Shown here one piece after another: positions 22,641-31,695 of a DNA stretch of 45,246 nucleotides. The position numbers and the translations under genes are program-made. How positions within the stretch are numbered: position 1 is the first letter of the stretch; each line of letters begins with the position of its first letter. The notes beneath the pieces are model-generated. The model searched no databases and had not been told where the DNA came from. It saw only the letters and a program-made list of their open reading frames with translations. Source of the DNA: Oscillospiraceae bacterium. GTDB lineage: Bacteria > Bacillota > Clostridia > Oscillospirales > Oscillospiraceae. The DNA is taken from contig JAFQQV010000059.1 of the NCBI GenBank assembly GCA_017410425.1, positions 1-45,246 of the forward strand, given 5' to 3'.

Positions 22641-23624
22641 ATGAAGAAGATACTTGCTATGCTGCTTGCCCTGACTATGGTTTTCGCACTGTGCGCCTGC
22701 GGCGGTTCTGATGCTCCTGCAGCATCCAACTCTGCCGGCACCAGCCTGACCTTCTGCACCGGTGGCGAAACCGGCACCTACTATGCATACGGCAGCGTTC
22801 TGAGCCAGTATGTTTCCAACAACACTGATCTGAGCATCACCGCCGTTTCTTCCAATGGCTCCCAGGCCAATGTTGAAGACATGGACGCAGGCTCCTACCA
22901 GCTGGGCTTCTGTCAGTCTGACGTTATGAGCTATGCCTACTCCGGCACCAACCTCTTCGAGGAAATCGGCGCTGTCAACAGCTTCTCCGTTGCAGCAGCT
23001 CTGTACATGGAGCAGGTTCAGATCGTTACCATGAACCCCGATATCAAGACCGTCGCTGACCTGAAGGGCAGAAGCGTTTCTGTCGGTGCACTGGGCTCCG
23101 GTACCTACTACAATGCAATTGACGTTCTCGGCGTATACGGCATGACCGAGGAAGACATCAATCCCATTTACCAGAGCTTTGGCGACAGCGCAGAGAGCCT
23201 GAAGGACGGTAAGATCGATGCAGCCTTCATCGTTGCAGGCGCACCCACCACCGCCATCACCGACCTTTCTACCAGCGGCAATGTATACATTGTTTCCATC
23301 GAGGATGAGTACATTGACAAGCTCATCGAAGTTTCCCCCTACTACAAGGAAGCCACCATCACTGCCGACACCTACGGCATGGATGCTGACGCAAAGACCG
23401 TAGCAATCGCTGCTGTTGTCCTTGTCCGCGACGATGTTGGCGAGAAGGCAGTCTATGACTTCGTCTCCACCATTTTCGAGAACATCGACACCATCACCGA
23501 GCAGCACGGTAAGGGCGCAGAGCTCGACCTTGACTTCGCTTCTTCCATCACCGACGTTCCCTACCACGCAGGTGCTGCAAAGTACTTTGCTGAAAAGGGC
23601 ATTGAAGTTGCATCTGTAAAGTAA
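22641..23624 (+). CDS. TAXI-family TRAP transporter solute-binding lipoprotein
   Basis: This 327-residue extracytoplasmic receptor has a lipoprotein signal peptide (MKKILAMLLALTMVFALCAC, lipid site Cys20). The TAXI signature GGETGTYYAYGSVLSQYVS lies near 39-57, followed by QLGFCQSDVMSYAY and DLKGRSVSVGALGSGTY. TAXI proteins feed small organic or amino acids to fused TRAP permeases. GGAGG lies 9 bases before the ATG. The permease gene follows after 184 bases with hairpins between, which would let the binding protein be made in excess. The ligand is unknown. Confidence 0.93.
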   Translation: MKKILAMLLALTMVFALCACGGSDAPAASNSAGTSLTFCTGGETGTYYAYGSVLSQYVSNNTDLSITAVSSNGSQANVEDMDAGSYQLGFCQSDVMSYAYSGTNLFEEIGAVNSFSVAAALYMEQVQIVTMNPDIKTVADLKGRSVSVGALGSGTYYNAIDVLGVYGMTEEDINPIYQSFGDSAESLKDGKIDAAFIVAGAPTTAITDLSTSGNVYIVSIEDEYIDKLIEVSPYYKEATITADTYGMDADAKTVAIAAVVLVRDDVGEKAVYDFVSTIFENIDTITEQHGKGAELDLDFASSITDVPYHAGAAKYFAEKGIEVASVK

Positions 23625-23648
23625 GCGCAAAGCCATTCGCCGAACCAT

Positions 23649-23679
23649 ACTACGGCGTCCCAAAGGACGCCGTAGTTTT
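23649..23679 (+). terminator. Intercistronic hairpin between receptor and permease
   Basis: A perfect 12-pair stem ACTACGGCGTCC / GGACGCCGTAGT with a CAAA loop and TTTTC after it. It is a partial terminator or mRNA-stabilising end for the receptor message. Confidence 0.75.
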
Positions 23680-23683
23680 CGCC

Positions 23684-23726
23684 TTATACGGCGGTATAAA
23701 TTTTCCTTAACGCCACCATGGTGGCG
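23684..23726. repeat. Two further palindromes before the TRAP permease gene
   Basis: TTATAC GGCG GTATAA (23684-23699) and the perfect 16-base palindrome CGCCACCATGGTGGCG (23711-23726). With the hairpin at 23649 they make three palindromes in 80 bases. Confidence 0.6.
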
Positions 23727-23808
23727 CGCCAAAAAATCGCGTATCCGGTAAAAGGACGGTGCAAAACCACCCTGCTTTCAAGTCCGGACAGAGAAGGGAG
23801 TAATAGCG

Positions 23809-25779
23809 TTGTCCCACGACAAGCTTAACAAGCACAGCGAGCATACTGTTGATGTTGGTACAGCAGAAGATGTTGAGAAGCTGATGCGTAAATATGACAA
23901 GGAGTCCAATACCCGTATCTGGGAGGGCAAGAGCGCTGTGATAGTCCGCTTTATCATGGTTGCCTTCTCCCTGTACTGTATGTACTCCACTCTTTTCAGC
24001 GTTGCCGCGCTGGAAAAGCGTATGACCGGCTTTCTGGCTCTGGTCATTATAATGGGTTTTCTTACCTATCCTGCCAGCAAGCACCATGTGCGCCACAACT
24101 ATATCCCCTGGTATGACTTTATCCTCATGGCTGTGGGCTCATCCTGCTTTTTGTATTTCTGCTTCAGCTATGACTCCCTTGTCAGGGTTCTCACCAGCGC
24201 CTCCAGAATCACCGATTTCCAGGTTATTATCGGCGTTGTTGGTATACTTATACTGATGGAGCTCTGCCGCCGCTGCGTGGGTATTCCTATTCTCTGCGTT
24301 GCAGGCGTGCTGCTTATCTATACCTTCTCCACCGGTATCGGCATCAAGCGCATTATCTACACCCTGTTCTACACCACCAGCGGTGTCATGGGCACTCCCG
24401 TTCAGGTCTGTGCAAAGTTCATCGTTGTATTTATCATCTTCGGTGCATTCCTTGAAAGAACCGGCATTGCCGCCTTCTTCATCAATATTGCAAACGCCCT
24501 GGTCGGCAGATTTGCAGGCGGCCCCGCCAAGGTTGCGGTCATATCCTCCGCGCTGTGCGGTATGGTCTCCGGCTCCTCCGTCGGCAACACCGTTACCACC
24601 GGCTCCGTCACCATCCCCATGATGAAAAAGAACGGCTACTCCGGCGAGTTTGCAGGCGCAGTCGAAGCTGCGGCATCCACCGGCGGCCAGATAATGCCCC
24701 CCATTATGGGCGCTGCGGCCTTCCTGATGGCAGAGTACATGAACGTAACCTATGCTGAGGTTGCTCTCAGAGCAATCCTCCCTGCAGTGCTCTACTTCAC
24801 CGGTATTTTCATTGCCGTCCATCTGGAGGCAAAGAAGCTGGGCCTCAAGGGTGTCAGTGAGGCAGACAGACCCAAAATGGCTCATCTTTTCAGCAAGATA
24901 TATCTTCTGACTCCTCTGGTGCTGCTGGTTGTGCTGGTCTCCACCAATACCCGTTCCATGCAGTTCTCTGCAACTCTTGCAATATTTGCCACTATCATTG
25001 TAAGCCTTTTTGACAAGGAAAACAGGATTTCCTTCGATAAGATCCTTGAGGCCCTTGAGGCTGGTGGCAAGAGCGCAATCACTGTCGTTGTGGCCTGCGG
25101 CATGGCCGGTATCATCTCCGGCTGCATCACCGCCACCGGTCTTGCATCCCGCCTGATAAGCGCTGTTGTCTCTGTCTCCAACTCCGTCACCTTCATGAGC
25201 CCCACCATGGTGGCCCTGCTGCTGACCATGGTCTGCTGCATCATCCTTGGCATGGGTGTTCCCACCACCGCAAACTATTGCATCATGGCCTCCACCTGCG
25301 CCCCCATTCTTATCACTATCGGCGTGCCCAAGATTGCAGCACACTTCTTCGTGTTCTACTTCGGCATAGTGGCTGACATCACTCCTCCCGTTGCACTGGC
25401 AGCCTATGCAGGCTCCGCCATTGCAAAGTCCAATCCCATGAAGACAGGTATAAACGCAACAAAGCTTGCAATCGGCGCATTTATCGTGCCCTATATCTTC
25501 TGCATGAACCCCGCCATGCTGCTTATTGATATTACCGTTATCAAGATGATCCAGATCATCATCACCTCCTTTGTCGGTATCTTCGGCGTTGCCGCCGCGC
25601 TTAACGGCTATCTGTTCAAGAACATGACCGTGGTGCCCCGCGTGCTGATCCTGGTTGCAGGTATAATGATGATGGATCCCCAGCTTGTGACCGACATTAT
25701 CGGCATTGCAGTATTCTGCGCAGTTATCGCCTGGCAGTACTTTGGCAGCAAGAAGCTGAACGCTGCTCCCGCAGTATAA
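23809..25779 (+). CDS. TRAP transporter fused permease (small plus large subunit)
   Basis: This 656-residue membrane protein joins the DctQ-like four-segment and DctM-like twelve-segment parts, as is usual for TAXI systems. It imports the receptor's ligand using an ion gradient. Large-subunit hallmarks are visible: AVISSALCGMVSGSSVGNTV, EAAASTGGQIMPPIMGAAAF and GMGVPTTANYCIMA. The start is TTG, 8 bases after AAGGGAG. It is hydrophobic nearly throughout after a charged N-terminal 40 residues. It ends at a strong bidirectional terminator. Confidence 0.93.
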   Translation: MSHDKLNKHSEHTVDVGTAEDVEKLMRKYDKESNTRIWEGKSAVIVRFIMVAFSLYCMYSTLFSVAALEKRMTGFLALVIIMGFLTYPASKHHVRHNYIPWYDFILMAVGSSCFLYFCFSYDSLVRVLTSASRITDFQVIIGVVGILILMELCRRCVGIPILCVAGVLLIYTFSTGIGIKRIIYTLFYTTSGVMGTPVQVCAKFIVVFIIFGAFLERTGIAAFFINIANALVGRFAGGPAKVAVISSALCGMVSGSSVGNTVTTGSVTIPMMKKNGYSGEFAGAVEAAASTGGQIMPPIMGAAAFLMAEYMNVTYAEVALRAILPAVLYFTGIFIAVHLEAKKLGLKGVSEADRPKMAHLFSKIYLLTPLVLLVVLVSTNTRSMQFSATLAIFATIIVSLFDKENRISFDKILEALEAGGKSAITVVVACGMAGIISGCITATGLASRLISAVVSVSNSVTFMSPTMVALLLTMVCCIILGMGVPTTANYCIMASTCAPILITIGVPKIAAHFFVFYFGIVADITPPVALAAYAGSAIAKSNPMKTGINATKLAIGAFIVPYIFCMNPAMLLIDITVIKMIQIIITSFVGIFGVAAALNGYLFKNMTVVPRVLILVAGIMMMDPQLVTDIIGIAVFCAVIAWQYFGSKKLNAAPAV

Positions 25780-25795
25780 GCTGTAGAAGAAACAA

Positions 25796-25829
25796 AAAAA
25801 TCCCCCATACTTTTGTATGGGGGATTTTT
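25796..25829. terminator. Bidirectional terminator between the TRAP permease and the phosphorylase gene
   Basis: AAAAATCCCCCATAC pairs with GTATGGGGGATTTTT around TTTT. Confidence 0.95.
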
Positions 25830-25830
25830 A

Positions 25831-26649
25831 TTAATCCAGTTCAACAATCAGCTTTACAAGCTTCTGGAACTTATCATGCACCATAGCTCCGGTGTCAATG
25901 ACTTCCTGGTGTGTAAGCTTCTGGTTGAGAACGCCGGCAGCCATATTGGAGATACAGGACAGGCCCACCACCTCCATGCCGCAGTGTGCCGCTACCAGAG
26001 CCTCAGGCACGGTGGACATGCCCACGGCGTCTGCACCCAGAGTGCGGGCCATGCGGATTTCAGCCGGGGTTTCAAAGCTGGGGCCGGAGAACATCATGTA
26101 CACGCCCTGTCTCAGGGCAATACCGGCCTGCTCGGCCTTTGGCAGAATCCCGCGGCGAAGCTTGGCGGTGTAAACATCGCTGGCATCAGGGAAACGGGGG
26201 CCGAATTCATCCAGGTTTGCGCCTATAAGTGGATTTGACCCGGAGAAATTTATATGGTCGGAAATGAGCATCAGATCGCCGGGCTGGAAGTTGAGATTCA
26301 CGCCGCCGGCGGCATTGGTCAGCACAAGGCGCTTTACGCCTAGAAGATGCATCACGCGCACAGGCATGGTGATAAGCTGCTGCTCATAGCCTTCATAATA
26401 GTGGACACGGCCCTGCATGATCACAAGGCTTTTGCCACCGATCTCGCCAAAGACCAGTGCTCCGGCATGACCCTCTACGGTGGAGCGGGGGAAATGAGGA
26501 ATATCCTCATAGGGAATCACGATTCTGTTTTCAAGGCCGTCTGCCAGATCGCCCAGACCGCTGCCCAGAATAAGGCCTATGCCGGGGCTTACATTTATGC
26601 GAGCGCGGATATAGTCCGCGGCGGCATGGATGCGCTGATTCAAGTCCAT
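25831..26649 (-). CDS. punA: Purine nucleoside phosphorylase (inosine/guanosine type)
   Basis: This 272-residue enzyme splits purine nucleosides with phosphate for base salvage. Family landmarks are GLILGSGLGDLADGL (phosphate loop, about 24-38), MQGRVHYYEGY, LVLTNAAGGVNLNFQPGDLM, and the base-binding MFSGPSFETPAEIR and GADAVGMSTVPEALVA. The pattern is that of the trimeric PNP class (PunA/PupG), not the hexameric DeoD class. AAGGAGA precedes the ATG. It lies downstream of rny with a terminator in the 60-base gap, so its expression may rely on read-through or a weak promoter there. Confidence 0.94.
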   Translation of the reverse strand: MDLNQRIHAAADYIRARINVSPGIGLILGSGLGDLADGLENRIVIPYEDIPHFPRSTVEGHAGALVFGEIGGKSLVIMQGRVHYYEGYEQQLITMPVRVMHLLGVKRLVLTNAAGGVNLNFQPGDLMLISDHINFSGSNPLIGANLDEFGPRFPDASDVYTAKLRRGILPKAEQAGIALRQGVYMMFSGPSFETPAEIRMARTLGADAVGMSTVPEALVAAHCGMEVVGLSCISNMAAGVLNQKLTHQEVIDTGAMVHDKFQKLVKLIVELD

Positions 26650-26674
26650 AATATTTCTCCTTATAGATTATAGA

Positions 26675-26703
26675 AAAACGCCATGAAAGACTCATGGCGT
26701 TTT
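26675..26703 (-). terminator. Terminator after rny
   Basis: AAAACGCCATGA pairs with TCATGGCGTTTT around a five-base loop, just downstream of the rny stop codon. Confidence 0.88.
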
Positions 26704-26709
26704 GATATT

Positions 26710-28251
26710 TTACTTTGCGTAGTCCACTGACTTGGTTTCGCGCAGCAGATGCACCTTGATCTGACCGGGGTAGATAAGCTCTTCCTCGATCTTCTTTGCG
26801 ATGTCTCTTGCCAGCAGAACCATCTGGTCCTCGTTGACCTCTTCGGGCTTGACCATAACGCGGATTTCGCGGCCGGCCTGAATGGCGTAGGAGCTTGCGA
26901 TGCCGGGGAAGCTCTTGGTGACTTCTTCCAGCTTCTCAAGACGCTTGACGTAGTTCTCGATATTCTCGCGGCGGGCGCCGGGACGGGAAGCGGAGATAGC
27001 GTCAGCAGCCTGAACAAGGCAAGCCTCGATGGTGTGGGGCTCCACGTCGCCGTGGTGTGCCTCGATAGCGTGGATAACAGCCTCGGACTCCCTGTACTTT
27101 CTGGCGATGTCCACACCGATGGTGATGTGGCTGCCCTCGACCTCATGGTCGATGGACTTGCCAAGGTCGTGCAGGAGGCCTGCGCGCTTTGCAACGTTCA
27201 CATCAACACCCAGTTCAGAAGCCAGCAGACCTGCAACATGGGCAACCTCAATAGAGTGGTTGAGCACGTTCTGACCGTAGCTGGTGCGGTACTTCATGCG
27301 GCCGAGAAGCTTGATGATCTCGGGATGTAGGCCGTGGATATTGGTTTCAAAGACAGCTCTTTCGCCCTCAGCCTTGATAACGGCGTTGACCTCTTTCTGG
27401 GCCTTTGCCACCATCTCTTCGATGCGGGCGGGATGGATACGACCATCCTGAATGAGCTTTTCAAGAGCCAGTCTCGCCACTTCGCGGCGGACGGGGTCAA
27501 AGCTGGAAACGGTGATTGCTTCGGGAGTGTCATCAATGATGAGGTCACAACCGGTGAGAGTTTCGATGCTGCGGATGTTTCTGCCTTCGCGGCCGATGAT
27601 GCGGCCCTTCATCTCATCGTTGGGGAGGGGAACGACAGAGACGGTGATCTCGCTTGCATGGTCTGCGGCGCAGCGCTGAATGGCGGTGGCAATGATTTCT
27701 CTTGCGCGCTCATCAGCTTCTTCCTTGTACTGAGCTTCCACTTCCTTGACCTTCAGGGCCATTTCGTGGGTAACTTCGTCGCGGATGTTGGAGATGAGGT
27801 ATGCCTTGGCTTCTTCAACGGAGAAGCCGGAGATCTTCTCCAGCATTTCAAGCTGGCTCTTCTTGATGAGAGCAACTTCCTGCTGCTGTGCATCCACAGC
27901 GGCGATCTTGCTGGTGAGAGTCTCGTTCTTTTTCTCGACTGCGTCGAGCTTCTTTTCCAGGTTTTCTTCCTTCTGCTGGATACGGCGTTCCTGCTTCTGC
28001 ACTTCGGAACGGCGCTCCTTCATCTCGCGCTCATGCTCTGAGCGGCTTTTGTGTATTTCTTCCTTTGCCTCTAAAAGAGCTTCTCTCTTCTTGCTCTCTG
28101 CACTTTTGATAGCTTCATTAATAATGCGCTTGGCCTCTTCCTCCGCGCTGAGAATTTCTCTCTCGGCGACCTTCTTGCGGTAGACAATGCCGAACACAAA
28201 GCCAAAAACAGCCAAAACGACTGCCAAAACAATCCATAGTACTTCTGGCAT
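26710..28251 (-). CDS. rny: Ribonuclease Y
   Basis: This 513-residue membrane-anchored endoribonuclease starts bulk mRNA decay in Firmicutes. An N-terminal membrane helix (about 3-23) is followed by a long charged coiled coil (to about 165), a KH RNA-binding domain with [15 protein letters not shown], and an HD catalytic domain with [12 protein letters not shown] and the metal-binding [16 protein letters not shown] choose the ATG at 28251; the ATG at 28272 overlaps the GGAGGT site itself. The spacing to the chosen start is long (13 bases), so initiation may be moderate. Confidence 0.95.
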   Translation of the reverse strand: MPEVLWIVLAVVLAVFGFVFGIVYRKKVAEREILSAEEEAKRIINEAIKSAESKKREALLEAKEEIHKSRSEHEREMKERRSEVQKQERRIQQKEENLEKKLDAVEKKNETLTSKIAAVDAQQQEVALIKKSQLEMLEKISGFSVEEAKAYLISNIRDEVTHEMALKVKEVEAQYKEEADERAREIIATAIQRCAADHASEITVSVVPLPNDEMKGRIIGREGRNIRSIETLTGCDLIIDDTPEAITVSSFDPVRREVARLALEKLIQDGRIHPARIEEMVAKAQKEVNAVIKAEGERAVFETNIHGLHPEIIKLLGRMKYRTSYGQNVLNHSIEVAHVAGLLASELGVDVNVAKRAGLLHDLGKSIDHEVEGSHITIGVDIARKYRESEAVIHAIEAHHGDVEPHTIEACLVQAADAISASRPGARRENIENYVKRLEKLEEVTKSFPGIASSYAIQAGREIRVMVKPEEVNEDQMVLLARDIAKKIEEELIYPGQIKVHLLRETKSVDYAK

Positions 28252-28379
28252 AGTAAGTAAACACACCTCCATTCTTTAAGAATTTTGCGGTGGTTTAAAA
28301 CTTCACTTATTCAATAAAGTTTATAAGAGAAGACGAACCATAAAACGAATTCGTCGGAATTGAAAACTAATATTGCTCA

Positions 28380-28446
28380 GGAGCCTCCCCTGGCTCCGGA
28401 AAAATATTATCTGCTCTATTTTAGCCTTTTGTGGTTGTTATGTCAA
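28380..28446 (-). promoter_or_regulatory. rny promoter and leader hairpin
   Basis: -35 TTGACA (28446-28441), 17-base spacer, -10 TAAAAT (28423-28418), reading leftward. The leader is about 160 bases and soon forms GGAGCC / GGCTCC (28397-28380) around six bases. A long structured leader on a decay enzyme could be a site of self-control, but that is inference. Confidence 0.65.
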
Positions 28447-28553
28447 GCAAAATGGATGATTATTTTTTGATTCAAATTTCAGCATTTTCGACTTTATTGC
28501 ATTAACCTTAACAAAGTCTTCACAAAGTTTTTCTGTTCGTGAAAAGCTTTTTC

Positions 28554-28562
28554 TGGTATAAT
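28554..28562 (+). promoter_or_regulatory. Extended -10 promoter of the antiporter gene
   Basis: TGGTATAAT, an extended -10, with no recognisable -35. The start would be near 28569, about 30 bases before the ATG. The 28447-28553 part shows only AT-rich sequence. Confidence 0.55.
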
Positions 28563-28597
28563 TGAAACATGAAAAAATATTGATAAAGGAGAGTTTG

Positions 28598-30847
28598 ATG
28601 CACCTTCCCGAACTTATTTCCGATCTTGCGATAATACTGCTGACCGGTGGTATTGTGACCCTGATTTTCAGAAAACTGAACCAGCCCCTGGTACTGGGCT
28701 ACATACTGGCAGGTTTCCTTATCGGGCCATATATGCCTTTCTTTTTTACCGTTACCGACAGCGTCTCCATCAAGACCTGGAGTGAGATAGGCGTCATCAT
28801 ACTGATGTTTGGCCTTGGCCTGGAGTTTAACCTGCACAAGCTGATGAGTGTGGGCGGAACAGGCGTTATAGCGGCGCTGACAGAGGTTTCAGGCATGCTG
28901 CTTGTGGGCTATTTTGTGGGTATCGCCCTGGGCTGGAGCAGCATGGACAGTCTCTTCCTCGGCGGTATGCTCTCCATGAGCTCCACCACCATCATCATCA
29001 AGGCCTTCGGCGACCTTAATGTCAGCAAGGAGCGCTTTGCCCAGCTGGTCTTTGGTACGCTGGTTATTGAGGATATTGCGGGTATTTTCATGATGATTAT
29101 CCTCTCCACAATTTCCGTGGGCCAGTCTGTCTCCGGCGGCGAGCTTGCAGTCAAGCTTCTGATGCTGGTGCTCTACCTTGCGCTGTGGCTGCTGGCAGGC
29201 ATCTACCTGCTTCCCACTGCCCTTAAAAAGACAAACCGTCTAATGAGCGATGAAACCCTGCTCATCGTGTCCCTGGGTCTTTGCTTCGGCATGGTGCTGC
29301 TGGCAGACTCTCTGGGCTTCTCCTCCGCGCTGGGCGCATTCATGGCAGGCTCTCTGCTCGCAGGCACAGTTCACGCCGAACGTGTTGAGCATCTTACAAT
29401 GGGCGTAAAAGATCTTTTCGGCGCAGTGTTCTTCATCTCCGTTGGCATGATGCTGGAACCCGCTATGCTCGTGGAGCACTGGCTTCCCATTGTGGTGCTC
29501 ACTCTCGTGACCCTTATTGCAAAGCTCTTCTTCTCCACTCTTGGCGTTCTGCTCTCCGGTCAGAGTCTGAAAACCGCCGTGCAGTGCGGTTCCTCCCTTG
29601 CGCAGATAGGTGAATTCGCATTCATCATCTGCTCCCTGGGCCTGTCCCTGGGCGTTATTGCAGATTATATCTACCCCATCATCATCGCGGTTTCCGTTAT
29701 CACCACCCTGACCACCCCCTTCTGCATCAAGGGCTCCGAGAAGTTTTATCAGGCTATCAGCAAGCTGCTGCCTGAAAAGCTGCGCGCAAAGCTTGAGCAC
29801 TATACCGATGATGAGCGCGGTGAAGCCCAGCAGGACAGCAACTGGGCTGCCTACATAGGCCGCTACATAAAGGTGCTGGTGCTCTACGGCGTTATCATGC
29901 TGGGCATTGACATTATCTGCCGCAGCTTCCTGCTGCCCTTCCTGTCAAGAGTTCTCCCCGGCGAGATGCCCGGAAAGCTCATCAGCCTTGCGGTGATCTA
30001 CCTCGGCATGGCCCTGTTCGTAAGACCTATGCTGGACCTGAAAGCCCCTCAGTATATGACCCTGTGGCTGCGGGGCAGCTTCTACCGTCTGCCTCTCATG
30101 GCGCTGACCGCAATACGCGTGCTGATCATTGTTCTGCTGTTCTTCATCCCCCTCAACCAGATCCTGGGTATTGCCGGCCTCTGGCTGCTGCCTCTGATTC
30201 TCGGGGCGGTTGTGCTTATCTATCGCACGGGCTGGCTTGCCTCCGCCTATCTCAAGGTTGAGGCCCGCTTCCTTGCAAACCTGAACGAGCGCAAGCTCTC
30301 CCGCTTTGAAAATGCCGCTGAGGGCCAGACCTGGCTTGACGAACAGCTGTTTGTAGACTACTTTGTTTATCCCGAAAATCTGTCCGGGCGGAGCCTGAAG
30401 GACCTTGCCTGGGGCCAGCGCTTTGGCGTGAATGTTATAAAGCTTGTGCGCGGCAGAAAGCACATCAACATGCCTGCCGCAGACTATGTACCCCAGTCCG
30501 GCGACAGAATCTACGTGCTGGGTGAAAAGGAAAAGCTGCGCCTGCTGCGCCAGAGCCTTGGCCTGGCGGACAGGGATGCCCCCACTCTCAGAGACTTCGT
30601 TGCCGCACAGGAAGAGGGTGACAAGGCGCTTTACTCCTACGCGCTGGATATTGAAAAGGGCGGCCCTCTGGAAGGCAGAAGCATCAAGGACAGCGGCATA
30701 AGAGAAAACTACGACTGCATGGTGCTGGGTCTGCAGAGAGAGAATCTGCCTCTCGCCCAGCCGGACATCAACATGGTAATGCTTAGCGGCGACCTTGTGT
30801 GGATACTGGGCAGCAGCTCCATGGCAGACAAGGTACTGAAAGCATAA
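28598..30847 (+). CDS. CPA2/Kef-type cation:proton antiporter with two TrkA-C domains
   Basis: This 749-residue membrane protein has about a dozen transmembrane segments of the Na+/H+-exchanger fold in residues 1-400 (for example LVLGYILAGFLIGPYMPFF and SSALGAFMAGSLLAGTVHAE), then more hydrophobic segments to about 560. Two cytoplasmic TrkA-C (RCK-C) modules close it: about 595-655 (LSGRSLKDLAWGQRFGVNVI) and about 685-749 (LEGRSIKDSGIRENYDCMVL). No NAD-binding RCK-N domain is seen. It probably exports K+ or Na+ for H+, gated by a ligand of the C-terminal domains. The ATG follows AAAGGAGA by 5 bases; an earlier in-frame start at 28562 lies in the promoter. Confidence 0.88.
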   Translation: MHLPELISDLAIILLTGGIVTLIFRKLNQPLVLGYILAGFLIGPYMPFFFTVTDSVSIKTWSEIGVIILMFGLGLEFNLHKLMSVGGTGVIAALTEVSGMLLVGYFVGIALGWSSMDSLFLGGMLSMSSTTIIIKAFGDLNVSKERFAQLVFGTLVIEDIAGIFMMIILSTISVGQSVSGGELAVKLLMLVLYLALWLLAGIYLLPTALKKTNRLMSDETLLIVSLGLCFGMVLLADSLGFSSALGAFMAGSLLAGTVHAERVEHLTMGVKDLFGAVFFISVGMMLEPAMLVEHWLPIVVLTLVTLIAKLFFSTLGVLLSGQSLKTAVQCGSSLAQIGEFAFIICSLGLSLGVIADYIYPIIIAVSVITTLTTPFCIKGSEKFYQAISKLLPEKLRAKLEHYTDDERGEAQQDSNWAAYIGRYIKVLVLYGVIMLGIDIICRSFLLPFLSRVLPGEMPGKLISLAVIYLGMALFVRPMLDLKAPQYMTLWLRGSFYRLPLMALTAIRVLIIVLLFFIPLNQILGIAGLWLLPLILGAVVLIYRTGWLASAYLKVEARFLANLNERKLSRFENAAEGQTWLDEQLFVDYFVYPENLSGRSLKDLAWGQRFGVNVIKLVRGRKHINMPAADYVPQSGDRIYVLGEKEKLRLLRQSLGLADRDAPTLRDFVAAQEEGDKALYSYALDIEKGGPLEGRSIKDSGIRENYDCMVLGLQRENLPLAQPDINMVMLSGDLVWILGSSSMADKVLKA

Positions 30848-30863
30848 AACAGAGGTGGAAGTT

Positions 30864-31655
30864 TTGAAAAATTATACTGATAACGAAATTCTTGAACTTA
30901 TTTGCAGTTCTGAGCGGGAGGCTGCCCAGCTTATCATGCAGGCTCACCATGTCATATCCGAGCGCAAGACCAGCGGCAGGGACGTGGTGACCGAGTACGA
31001 CCGCCGGGTGCAGGAGCTGCTGGTAAACCGCTTTTCCGCCGCGGTGGAAGGTGCCCGTTTCTTCTGCGAGGAAAACGACAGGCAGGATGATCTGAACGCG
31101 GAGCATGTCTTCATCATCGACCCTATTGACGGCACTATGAATTTTGTCCAGCAGTTTAACCACAGCTGCATCAGTGTTGCCTATATGAGCCGGGGCGTAC
31201 TTCGCGCCGCCGCAATATATAACCCCTACGTGGATGAGATGTTTAGCGCTGTCCTCGGTCAGGGCGCAAAGCTCAACGGCAGGGACATACATGTGCTGGA
31301 GGCTGGGCTTGAGCAGTCCGTGGTCTGCTGCGGCACCTCGCCCTATTTCCCCCAGCTTGCCGACAGGGGCTTCAAGCTTATGAAGGAGATCTTCCTCCGC
31401 TCGCTGGATCTGCGCCGTCAGGGCTCTGCCGCGCTGGATCTCTGCTCCGCCGCCTCAGGCCGCGCAGGGCTCTACTTTGAGCTGAACACCTCGCTCTGGG
31501 ATTATGCGGCGGGCCTGCTGATCGTGCAGGAGGCCGGCGGCCTCTGCCTCACATGCGAGGGCAAGCCCATGCCGCTGGACGGCAGCAAGTCTTCGGTCGC
31601 TGCGGGCAGCAAGAAGGCCGTGGAGGAGTTCCTCCGCCTTGCCGAAACAATATAA
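30864..31655 (+). CDS. Inositol monophosphatase family protein
   Basis: This 263-residue lithium-sensitive-type phosphatase fold has both metal motifs: HVFIIDPIDGTMNFVQQF (about 87-104) and NTSLWDYAAGLLIVQEAGG (about 212-230), plus a Glu in EENDRQDD. The family acts on inositol phosphates, fructose bisphosphate or phosphoadenosine phosphate. The substrate here is uncertain. The start is probably TTG at 30864 because AGAGGTGG lies just before it; a GTG at 30855 overlaps that site. It begins 16 bases after the antiporter gene and likely shares its transcript. Confidence 0.88.
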   Translation: MKNYTDNEILELICSSEREAAQLIMQAHHVISERKTSGRDVVTEYDRRVQELLVNRFSAAVEGARFFCEENDRQDDLNAEHVFIIDPIDGTMNFVQQFNHSCISVAYMSRGVLRAAAIYNPYVDEMFSAVLGQGAKLNGRDIHVLEAGLEQSVVCCGTSPYFPQLADRGFKLMKEIFLRSLDLRRQGSAALDLCSAASGRAGLYFELNTSLWDYAAGLLIVQEAGGLCLTCEGKPMPLDGSKSSVAAGSKKAVEEFLRLAETI

Positions 31656-31662
31656 CAAGATA

Positions 31663-31695
31663 AAAAAGCTCAGTTCAAAAAAGAACTGAGCTTTT
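31663..31695. terminator. Bidirectional terminator between the phosphatase and folT-like genes
   Basis: AGCTCAGTTC pairs with GAACTGAGCT around AAAAAA, flanked by A and T runs. The right side overlaps the folT-like stop codon. Confidence 0.9.
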
